From assembly GCF_046244365.1 (NCBI RefSeq), contig NZ_CP176395.1:4154001-4218000 (forward strand): DNA of 64,000 nt. The letters are read 5' to 3'. The notes under the pieces were generated by a model. It was not told the DNA's origin. It was given only the letters and a program-made list of their open reading frames with translations, and did no database searches. Positions 24,008 to 31,816 of this stretch are shown piece after piece. The stretch comes from Paenibacillus_V sp046244365 (lineage in GTDB: Bacteria; Bacillota; Bacilli; Paenibacillales; NBRC-103111). A program made the translations under genes and the position numbers. Positions within the stretch are counted from its first letter, which is position 1; each line of letters opens with the position of its first letter.

Positions 24008-26503
24008 ATGAGCAATACGGAGAAGAAACCTGCTGCAAAGAAAAAGAAAAAGAAGGTTAACGGCAAAAAACTGTTTGTTTGGATGCTTGCGGCCTGCTCG
24101 TTCGCCGTTGTGCTCGCATTCGCAGGATATTTGTTCATCATCGCAAACGGGCAAAAGGAGCTGGCGCAAGGGGCGGACAAGTTCAATATGGACGAAGCCG
24201 CTCATGTGTATGACGTTGGGGAGAACGAAGTGACGACGCTCTCGCGGGTGAACCGGGAAATCGTCGAGTATAACGAAATTCCCGAACTGCTCCGAAATGC
24301 GTTCATAGCGACCGAGGACCGACGCTTCAACGAGCATTCGGGCGTCGATCTGTACTCTCTCGGACGCGCCGTCGTCAAAGACGTGATTGCGAGAAGCGCA
24401 GTCGAGGGCGGAAGCACCATTACCCAACAGCTCGCTAAGAATATGTTTCTGAACGCCGACAAAACGTTCTTCCGCAAGGCGACCGAGGTTTCAATCGCGA
24501 TTGCGATCGAGCATGAGTTTTCGAAGGACGAAATTTTGAAAATGTACCTGAACCGGATCTATTTCGGCAGCTCGGCATACGGCGTCAAAGCGGCGGCTAA
24601 AGTCTATTTCGGCGTAAACGACCTGAAAGAGCTGAAAATATGGCAAATCGCCACGCTTGCGGCTATTCCGAAGGCGCCTAGCTACTATTCGCCGATCGTC
24701 AATCCGGAGAAGTCGAAAGAACGTCGCGCCGTTGTGCTGAAACTGATGGCGGATCAGGGGTACATTACCGAGGAAGAGAAGAAGGCCGCTCAAGAAGTCG
24801 ATTACACGCGGCCGCCGGAGACGGACAAAAAGCAATACTTGACGTTCCTCGATTATGTGGTGAAGGAAGCGACCGAATCGTTCGGCATCGAGGAAGAGAA
24901 GCTGCTGCGGGAAGGCTACAAAATTTATACGACGATGAATGCGGATGCCCAGCGGACTCTGGAACAAACGTACGACAAACCGGAGATGTTCCAAAAGGAC
25001 GGCCCTTCGCAGAAAATCCAGAGCAGCATGGTAATCGTGAATAACAAGGACGGCGGCATCGTAGCGATGATCGGCGGCCGCGATTACGTGCAGAAGGGGC
25101 TCAACCGCGCATTGGTGCCGCGGCAGCCGGGCTCTTCGTTTAAACCGATTGTCGTCTATGCGCCTGCGATCGAATCGGGCAAATATTCGCCTTATTCGAT
25201 GCTGAAGGACGAAAAGATGGATTTTAACGGCTATTCGCCTAACAATTACGATTTTGCGTACCGGGGTCAAGTGACGATGACCGAAGCGGTCAAAAGATCG
25301 ATCAACCTTCCGGCCGTATGGCTGTTGAACGAAATAACCGTCGGCAAAGGAATGGAGTTTGCTAAGAATCTAGGCATCACCTTCGAATCGCAGGACAGAA
25401 ACCTGGCGATTGCCCTCGGCGGCATGACGAAGGGAGCGTCGCCGCTGCAAATGGCAATGGCGTATAGCGCCTTCGCCAATAACGGCGTCCAGTACAAGAG
25501 TCATTCCATCGTCAAAATCGTGAAGCCTAACGGGGAAACGCTGAATTATAAGCAAGAGAAGCCGAAGCAGGTGATGAGCGCCAAAACCGCCTATTATATG
25601 ACGGAAATGATGAAAACCGTCGTTGAAACGGGCGGTACGGGGGTTCGCGCCAAATTCAATCGGCCGCTTGCAGGTAAAACGGGCTCCACCCAGCTCGATT
25701 TGAAGGGGCTCGAGAAATACGACCGAGACGTCTGGTTCGTCGGCTATACGCCGGAATGGTCGGCCGCCGTATGGGAGGGCTTCGACAAAACCGATTCGAA
25801 GCATTTCGTAACGGTCGGCAGCGGCAGCACGGCAGCCATTTTCAAGGAAGTCATGTCCAAGTCTATGGCCAAAATGCCGGCGACCAATTTCGTCAAACCG
25901 GATGGCGTATCGCCGCCTGAGGAGTCGAAGGCGCCAGACGCCATTACCGGGTTTAAGGCGGAATATGCCAAGGAGATCCGTGCGGTACGCTTATCGTGGA
26001 ATGCCGGTGCGGAGAACTTGCAGTACCGGGTTTTCCGGAAATCCTCGAAGGAGGCCGACTATTCGCTCCTGGTGGAAGTAAAGTCGGCTACAGTCAACGA
26101 TAGCTCGGCGATGCCGGGAGAAACTTACTCGTACTATGTCGTAGCGTTTAATCCGGATACGAACACGGAAAGCGCGCCGACCGATAAGCTGGAAATCAAA
26201 GTACCGGCGGATGGAGGGGTTTCTCCGTCACCGACGCCGAGTCCAAGCGGGAGTCCGGGAACTAGCGGCAGCCCGGGAACATCCGGAACCCCTAAGCCTT
26301 CGGATGGCAAAACGCCTAAACCGAGTCCGGGTACCAGCGGTTCGCCGGGAGCTTCACCTTCGAACGGCGCCGGAGGTCCATCCCCGTCCTCCGTTGAAGC
26401 CGGCGCCGGAACAACCGTACCGCGGGTCGGCAAACCGGTAAACGGCAAGGAGCAGCAGAGCATCCAAGACATTTTGAAGAACGAAGACGGACCCGGACAT
26501 TGA
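24008..26503 (+). CDS. Class A penicillin-binding protein (PBP1A/PonA-like) with FN3 domain
   Basis: A bifunctional peptidoglycan glycosyltransferase-transpeptidase of 831 residues anchored by one N-terminal helix (about 20-43) after a very basic tail (KKKKKKVNGKK). The GT51 domain has 'ATEDRRFNEHSGVD' and 'GGSTITQQLAKN'. The transpeptidase has the serine motif SSFK (S376-K379), 'SIN' in 'KRSINLPA' and 'KTGST'. A fibronectin type III-like domain follows (about 640-735), then a Pro/Ser/Gly-rich low-complexity tail with GSPGTSGSPGTSG repeats. The ATG follows CAGGAGGGGCTAGC. The palindromic repeat array lies directly upstream and a strong terminator downstream. Confidence 0.93.
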   Translation: MSNTEKKPAAKKKKKKVNGKKLFVWMLAACSFAVVLAFAGYLFIIANGQKELAQGADKFNMDEAAHVYDVGENEVTTLSRVNREIVEYNEIPELLRNAFIATEDRRFNEHSGVDLYSLGRAVVKDVIARSAVEGGSTITQQLAKNMFLNADKTFFRKATEVSIAIAIEHEFSKDEILKMYLNRIYFGSSAYGVKAAAKVYFGVNDLKELKIWQIATLAAIPKAPSYYSPIVNPEKSKERRAVVLKLMADQGYITEEEKKAAQEVDYTRPPETDKKQYLTFLDYVVKEATESFGIEEEKLLREGYKIYTTMNADAQRTLEQTYDKPEMFQKDGPSQKIQSSMVIVNNKDGGIVAMIGGRDYVQKGLNRALVPRQPGSSFKPIVVYAPAIESGKYSPYSMLKDEKMDFNGYSPNNYDFAYRGQVTMTEAVKRSINLPAVWLLNEITVGKGMEFAKNLGITFESQDRNLAIALGGMTKGASPLQMAMAYSAFANNGVQYKSHSIVKIVKPNGETLNYKQEKPKQVMSAKTAYYMTEMMKTVVETGGTGVRAKFNRPLAGKTGSTQLDLKGLEKYDRDVWFVGYTPEWSAAVWEGFDKTDSKHFVTVGSGSTAAIFKEVMSKSMAKMPATNFVKPDGVSPPEESKAPDAITGFKAEYAKEIRAVRLSWNAGAENLQYRVFRKSSKEADYSLLVEVKSATVNDSSAMPGETYSYYVVAFNPDTNTESAPTDKLEIKVPADGGVSPSPTPSPSGSPGTSGSPGTSGTPKPSDGKTPKPSPGTSGSPGASPSNGAGGPSPSSVEAGAGTTVPRVGKPVNGKEQQSIQDILKNEDGPGH

Positions 26504-26524
26504 CCGGTAACCGGTAACCATTAG

Positions 26525-26557
26525 CGAGCAGACCTTCCGTCTGCTCGTTTTGTTTTT
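26525..26557 (+). terminator. Terminator after the penicillin-binding protein gene
   Basis: CGAGCAGAC and GTCTGCTCG form a nine-pair stem with loop CTTCC, followed by TTTTGTTTTT. Confidence 0.9.
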
Positions 26558-26625
26558 GGCAAAGTAGGAAAATCGTCGCTCATGTCGAATGATTTACGGA
26601 TCATGGAAATTTTGGGGATGACATC

Positions 26626-28362
26626 ATGGAATGGCTGGCCAAACTATCGATTCGCGGACTGCAGTTCCGCATGCTCGTTTATTTGCTTGTGATCGGTCTG
26701 GTTCCTCTGCTGCTATCGACCTTCGTCTTCTATAAACAGTCAAACAGCTACGCGCTCGGCGAATGGAGCGGCTCCACGAAACGGACGCATGAACAACTGG
26801 CGATGCAAATCGAACGCGAGCTGTCGGCGATGGACATCGTCGCAAAATCCGTCAATGCGGACAGTTACGTGCAGCAAGCGCTTAAGAACAGCTCCGGACA
26901 GTCCGGCAGCGATTTTATACGGTCTTTCCGCAATTTGCGCGAAACACAGCTGGGGTCATCGAGATACTTGGAGGACATCTGCTTATTTGCAAGCCGCGAC
27001 GGCTTTGTGTCGAGCTGCCGCAGTACGGTGTCGCTTCCGACCGATACCAAACAAATGCCGAAAAACCGGACGGACAAATGGTACCGCATCATTCCCCCGG
27101 AAAATGGGAAAGCGGAGTCGAAACAGCAGCTCGCGGCTCTTGTCGCCCCTTTATTCAGCCTGGATTCTTCCGCAGTCGAAGGTCAAATTGTCGTCACGGC
27201 TAATCTGAGTTTGCTTCTGGCCGAAATACGCAGCGCCAATAACGCAATCGATCACCTATCCCTTATGGACGAGAAAGGCAATGTTGTTACTTACGGCCGT
27301 AACGCTTATACGCTGGACAATACGTTTTTAGAGCATCTAATCCCCGGTCAACCGGCCGAATGGGACGGCATGATGTTCAGCAAGCTTACCATCGGAGTCG
27401 GAGGGAATGAATGGACTTCGCTGATCGGAACGCACAGCGACGCGCTGTCCTCCGCATCAGCCATGATTCGCAACACGTTATTCATCCTGCTTGCCATTCT
27501 TCTCCTGCTATCCGTAATCGGTTCGATCGTCGTTTCCGGGCTCGTGACGAAGCCTCTTACTCATTTGCGAACACTGATGAAACGTGCTGAGGTCGGTGAC
27601 TGGAAAGCGTATTGGACGCCGAGGGGAACGCGCGAGATCGTCGAGGTCGGAGAGAGTTACAACCAGATGTTATCCCGGCTTGACGAGCTGTTCCGGCAAG
27701 TAAAGCGGGAAGAGGCGCTTAAAAAAGAAGCCGAAATCGAAGCGCTGCAGTACCAGCTCAACCCGCATTTTCTGTACAATACCTTGAATACGATCAAGTG
27801 GGTCGCCAAAATTCATAAAACGCCGCAAATATCCGAAGCCGTCAGCGCTCTGGTCCGTTTGTTGCAAGCGAGCCTCGGGAAAAAGGGGGATTTTCTCCCC
27901 TTGCGCGAAGAGGCCACGCTCATTCGCGATTATATGGATATCCAAGCGTTTCGGTACGGCGAACGGGTTAAGCTGGAGACCGATATCGAACCCGCGGCGT
28001 CCGTCTGTTTAGTGCCCAGGATGATTTTGCAGCCGCTTGTGGAGAATGCGATCATTCATGGCATCGAGCCCGGTGGGCGGGAAGGCGTGGTTTCCGTCAA
28101 AGCATGGCTGGAGCGCGATCTGCTGCTTTGCGAGGTGGCGGATAACGGGGTCGGCATGCCGGAAAACCAGCAGGTGTTCACGGAAGAAGAAACCTTACGG
28201 TCACGAACCGTTAAAGAAAAAATGAGCGGTATCGGCATCAGCCACATTCGCCAAAAAATTAAGCTTTATTACGGGCCCGATTATAAAATGCACGTGTTCA
28301 GCAAACCGAACGAAGGGACGACGATTCGTTTGTCGCTTCCAATTCACCGCGAGGAGGAATAA
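26626..28362 (+). CDS. Sensor histidine kinase, YesM type
   Basis: A 578-residue membrane kinase. An N-terminal helix (about 14-34) and a second helix (about 284-308, 'LFILLAILLLLSVIGSIVV') bracket an extracellular sensor region of some 250 residues. A HAMP domain and a His_kinase (PF06580) region follow. The phosphorylated histidine is H381 in 'QLNPHFLYNTLN', and the ATP-binding part has 'LVENAIIHGI' and 'DNGVGMP'. The ATG follows TTGGGGATGACATC. The response regulator gene starts four bases after its stop. YesM/YesN pairs usually control sugar uptake, but here the next genes are an ABC exporter cluster. Confidence 0.93.
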   Translation: MEWLAKLSIRGLQFRMLVYLLVIGLVPLLLSTFVFYKQSNSYALGEWSGSTKRTHEQLAMQIERELSAMDIVAKSVNADSYVQQALKNSSGQSGSDFIRSFRNLRETQLGSSRYLEDICLFASRDGFVSSCRSTVSLPTDTKQMPKNRTDKWYRIIPPENGKAESKQQLAALVAPLFSLDSSAVEGQIVVTANLSLLLAEIRSANNAIDHLSLMDEKGNVVTYGRNAYTLDNTFLEHLIPGQPAEWDGMMFSKLTIGVGGNEWTSLIGTHSDALSSASAMIRNTLFILLAILLLLSVIGSIVVSGLVTKPLTHLRTLMKRAEVGDWKAYWTPRGTREIVEVGESYNQMLSRLDELFRQVKREEALKKEAEIEALQYQLNPHFLYNTLNTIKWVAKIHKTPQISEAVSALVRLLQASLGKKGDFLPLREEATLIRDYMDIQAFRYGERVKLETDIEPAASVCLVPRMILQPLVENAIIHGIEPGGREGVVSVKAWLERDLLLCEVADNGVGMPENQQVFTEEETLRSRTVKEKMSGIGISHIRQKIKLYYGPDYKMHVFSKPNEGTTIRLSLPIHREEE

Positions 28363-28366
28363 GTGA

Positions 28367-29923
28367 ATGAATTTATTGATCGTGGACGACGAGCCGGTCA
28401 TCCGCATCGGACTCCGCACGCTCGTCGATTGGGAAAGTCATGGACTGACGCTTGCAGCGGAGGCGAACGACGGGGTCGAAGCCCTGCGTTGTATCGAAGA
28501 GCATGATATCGACATCCTCGTTACCGATATTCGCATGCCGCGCATGGACGGGCTGGAGTTGATTCGCCGCGCGAGGGCTATCCAATCGGATCTCGGCGTA
28601 CTCGTCCTAAGCTGTCTGGACGACTTTGTTTTCGTCCGCGAAGCGATGAAGCTCGGAGCAAGCGATTATATGCTAAAGCCGGCGATGGAGCCTGAAGAGT
28701 TGGTGGCTGCGCTGCAAACGATCCGAAAGCAAATTGCCGAAACCCGGCTCGCCAAATTGCGGTTGGACGACTGGCATGCCCAGGTTGAGCAAACGAAGCA
28801 ATCGAAATTGAACGCTTGGCTCGCGCAATTGCTACGTGACGGAGCGAAGGATGAGCGGCTCGAGCAGGAGCTTTGGAGCAAGCCGAATTACCTGTATTCG
28901 ATCGTCGTCACGTGCCTGGAAAGCTCCGAGCTGACGCCGGCCGATCTTGGGCTCGCGGAATGTGCGGCATCCGCCAGATTTCGCGAGCATGCGAACCTTT
29001 ATCTTGTCCCTTGTTTAGAGGCGCACTCCAGAATGGAACAGCATACGCTTCGTTCCCGAACCGTTCAGCAGCTTAAGGATAAGCTGGATAAGCTGACCGC
29101 TGACAGCGGGAGAGAATGGTTCGTCGGCGTCGGTCCGCTTGTGACGAGTTCGGATGAGCTGGTGCGGGCGGTCGCCCTGCATGCCAGACAGCTTCACCAT
29201 CGCTTTTATCAAGCCGGCGAGCCTGTTATGTGGGAAGATGCAGCGGGCTTGCGGAGTTCTGATAGCGGGATGCCTTACGAGCTCCGGAACGACATGCTGA
29301 AAGCGATTGCGAACGACAACCCGGAAGCGCTGTTTCATCGCGTCGAGAAATTCAGCGAATGGCTTGCCGAGCATCAGCCGCCGCCGGAGCGGCTTCATGC
29401 GTTCGTGTTCGAGCTGATCAGCTTGTCCGTCGGTTATGCCCGGGAGAACGGATACGGTCAACTGGACGACTATGAGAGACGATTCGTGTCGCTTGAGCGA
29501 ATAAGAGCGTTTTTTCAAGCGGGCGAGCTATGCCGCTGGCTGTCCGAAGCGATGAGGGAGCTGTGGAGCTGCCGGTTTGTTTCGGCTGTCTCGCTCGCTT
29601 CGAACAATCCGTTTGTGCGTAAAGCGGTTCACTTTATGAAGGAGCATTACAGACGCAATATCGGTACGCTGGACATCGCCGATCACGTGAAGCTGAGCCG
29701 CAGTTATTTGAGCGATCTGTACGGCAAGGAAACGGGGGAGTCGTTAATTGAGACGCTTACCCGGATTCGCATCGAAGAAGCGAAGAAAAGGCTGCTGGCA
29801 GGAGAACGCAAAGTGTACGAAATTGCCGAAGAAGTCGGCTTTGCCGACCCGAAATCGTTTGCCAAAACGTTCAAGAAACTTGTCGGCTGCAGTCCGAAAG
29901 AATACGAAGCGCAGAACAAATAG
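28367..29923 (+). CDS. Response regulator with AraC-type DNA-binding domain, YesN type
   Basis: A 518-residue regulator. The receiver domain (1-125) has the acidic pair in 'LLIVDDEP', the phosphorylated Asp54 in 'LVTDIRMPRMDG' and the lysine in 'DYMLKPA'. A long middle region (about 130-400) has no clear motif. The C-terminus carries two helix-turn-helix units of the AraC family ('LDIADHVKLSRSYLSDLYG' and 'IAEEVGFADPKSFAKTFKK'). It pairs with the kinase upstream. No terminator is clear between it and the ABC cluster, which starts about 95 bases later. Confidence 0.94.
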   Translation: MNLLIVDDEPVIRIGLRTLVDWESHGLTLAAEANDGVEALRCIEEHDIDILVTDIRMPRMDGLELIRRARAIQSDLGVLVLSCLDDFVFVREAMKLGASDYMLKPAMEPEELVAALQTIRKQIAETRLAKLRLDDWHAQVEQTKQSKLNAWLAQLLRDGAKDERLEQELWSKPNYLYSIVVTCLESSELTPADLGLAECAASARFREHANLYLVPCLEAHSRMEQHTLRSRTVQQLKDKLDKLTADSGREWFVGVGPLVTSSDELVRAVALHARQLHHRFYQAGEPVMWEDAAGLRSSDSGMPYELRNDMLKAIANDNPEALFHRVEKFSEWLAEHQPPPERLHAFVFELISLSVGYARENGYGQLDDYERRFVSLERIRAFFQAGELCRWLSEAMRELWSCRFVSAVSLASNNPFVRKAVHFMKEHYRRNIGTLDIADHVKLSRSYLSDLYGKETGESLIETLTRIRIEEAKKRLLAGERKVYEIAEEVGFADPKSFAKTFKKLVGCSPKEYEAQNK

Positions 29924-30018
29924 ACACCTTTTCCCAACAAATGCAGACTACTATGCTGGAATGAAAAGGTTTACATTAAAATGAAACGCGCCGTGTGTGC
30001 GAATGGATGGTGATCAAG

Positions 30019-30753
30019 ATGGATGTATCCTTACCTAGAGAAGACAAACAAGCGGGCGAGCTATCGTTCGGCGGCGAACCGATCATCCGCGCGGTCGGCG
30101 TCATGCGGGTTTTCGGTCGCGGCAGCGGAGCTGTGCATGCGCTCAAGGGAGCGCATTTATCCATACCGAGAGGACGTCTCGTCGCACTGAAGGGGCGCTC
30201 GGGCTCAGGGAAGACGACGCTCATAAATTTGCTTGGCGCACTGGATCGCCCGACGGAGGGCGCCATCTATTTTTGCGGACAGGAAATAACGGATATGTCC
30301 GAAAAGCAGCGCAACACGCTGCGCAAAACGCAGATGGGGCTTATTTTCCAATCGTTTGCGCTCATTCCTCTGATGTCGGCTTACGAAAATGTCGAATTCG
30401 GCTTGCGCATCGCCGGCGTTCCCGCCAAACATTACCGGGAGTGGACGGAGCAGGCGCTCGACTATGTCGGCTTGAAGCCGCGCATGAAGCATCGCCCGTT
30501 CGAGCTTTCGGGAGGCGAGCAGCAGCGGGTAGCGATTGCTAGAGCGATCGCGCACCGGCCGAAGCTGATTTTGGCGGACGAGCCGACGGCGGAGCTTGAC
30601 AGCAAAATGGGCCTGCAGGTCATTAAGGTGTTCAAGGATTTGGTCGAGAAGGAAGGAATGACGATCGTATTGACGACGCATGACCCCGCCATCATGGAAA
30701 TCGTAGATCAAGTTTATGCATTGGAGGATGGGCAAATTGTCGATCAAGGCTAG
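30019..30753 (+). CDS. ABC transporter ATP-binding protein (LolD/MacB-type)
   Basis: A 244-residue ATPase with Walker A 'GRSGSGKTTLINLLG', Q-loop 'LIFQSFAL', signature 'LSGGEQQRVAIARAIA', Walker B 'LILADEPTAELD' and the switch histidine in 'TTHDPAIM'. The ATG at 30019 lies nine bases after GGATGG; an upstream in-frame GTG at 29995 is possible. Its end overlaps the start of the adaptor lipoprotein gene by 17 bases. It is the first of two ATPases around a single large permease. Confidence 0.92.
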   Translation: MDVSLPREDKQAGELSFGGEPIIRAVGVMRVFGRGSGAVHALKGAHLSIPRGRLVALKGRSGSGKTTLINLLGALDRPTEGAIYFCGQEITDMSEKQRNTLRKTQMGLIFQSFALIPLMSAYENVEFGLRIAGVPAKHYREWTEQALDYVGLKPRMKHRPFELSGGEQQRVAIARAIAHRPKLILADEPTAELDSKMGLQVIKVFKDLVEKEGMTIVLTTHDPAIMEIVDQVYALEDGQIVDQG

Positions 30754-31759
30754 CTGGAGTCGTGCCGCAGCAGTCGCGGTAAGCGCAGCCGTGCTCGTTT
30801 CGGGCTGCACGTTTATTCCGAAGGAAGAGGAAGTGCTGAAGCCGCCGCTGGTCAAGCCGACGAAGCCGACATACGAGCTGTACGAGGTGAAGGTGGATAA
30901 CATCACGAAGCAAATCAACAGCACGGCCGTTTTCGAATCCACCAACGTGAAATATCAGGAATTCAAGGACGTAACCGGCAAAGTCGTGGGCGTCAACGTG
31001 AAAAGCGGCGATACCGTGAAAAAAGGGGATCTGCTGATCCAACTCGAAGCCGACGGTCTTGAGCTGAATGTGAAAGAGAAGGAGCGCGACCTCGAGAAAG
31101 CGAAACTTGCGCTCGACCAGTCGAAACAAACACGCGAGGAACAAAACATGCGCATTCGGCTGATGGAGCTGGAAATTGCCGAGATCAAGCTTGCCGATGC
31201 ACGGAAACAGCTGAACGGGAAGACGATGGTTGCCGAGATGGACGGTCTAGTGACGGCTGTCGAGCCTATGAAGGTCGGCGATATCATTCAGCTGAACAAA
31301 ACCTACGTTACGATTGCCGATCCGAATCAGTTGAGGCTGTCTTATGTAGCCGCCAATCCGAACGATATTGCCGACGTACAGGTTGGCATGCCGGTAAACG
31401 TGACTATCAAATCGGAGAAGTTTACGGGGAAAGTCGTTCAAACGCCGTCCTCCTCGCCGAAGACGGAAAATAAGCAGCTGGCGGAGAAATACAGCAAGGC
31501 GCTTTTTATCGAGCTTGAAAAAAGCCCGCAGATGCCCGTTATCGGATTGCCTGTCGACATTATTATCGTTACGCAGCACAAAAGCAATGTCATCAAAATA
31601 CCGAAAGCCGGATTGGGCCAATATTTGGGCCGAACCTTCGTCAAGGTGCTGGACGGCGAAAGCGTGAAGGAAATCGACGTGGAGAAAGGGCTTGAAACGC
31701 CTTCCGAGGTGGAGATCGTTCGCGGGCTGAAAGAAGGGCAAAAGGTCATTTTGCAGTAG
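30737..31759 (+). CDS. HlyD/MacA-like adaptor lipoprotein of an ABC efflux system
   Basis: A 340-residue periplasmic-adaptor-type protein, here a lipoprotein on the outer face of the membrane: signal 'AAVAVSAAVLVSGC' with lipobox VSGC. Biotinyl-lipoyl-like parts ('VVGVNVKSGDTVKKGDLLIQLE' in outline: GVNVKSGDTVKKGDLL, and later 'MDGLVTAVEPMKVGDII') flank a coiled coil rich in Lys/Glu (about 105-155). A membrane-proximal C-terminal domain follows. I place the start at TTG 30737, nine bases after GGAGG; the ATGs at 30716 and 30728 lie too close to or before that site. It probably links the ABC permease to its substrate or the cell wall. Confidence 0.85.
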   Translation: MSIKASWSRAAAVAVSAAVLVSGCTFIPKEEEVLKPPLVKPTKPTYELYEVKVDNITKQINSTAVFESTNVKYQEFKDVTGKVVGVNVKSGDTVKKGDLLIQLEADGLELNVKEKERDLEKAKLALDQSKQTREEQNMRIRLMELEIAEIKLADARKQLNGKTMVAEMDGLVTAVEPMKVGDIIQLNKTYVTIADPNQLRLSYVAANPNDIADVQVGMPVNVTIKSEKFTGKVVQTPSSSPKTENKQLAEKYSKALFIELEKSPQMPVIGLPVDIIIVTQHKSNVIKIPKAGLGQYLGRTFVKVLDGESVKEIDVEKGLETPSEVEIVRGLKEGQKVILQ

Positions 31760-31816
31760 CGCCGCAATCCCGACTTTAACGGGCTAAGCCAAGCACAAGG
31801 TAGGAGGTGCCCAGGA

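Noticed and set aside
23797..24186. A 129-codon minus-strand open frame across the repeat array, with repeated CGEPQ/CGGPQ peptides.
   Set aside because: The peptide repeats only mirror the DNA repeats, there is no ribosome site, and the frame runs into the penicillin-binding protein gene on the other strand.
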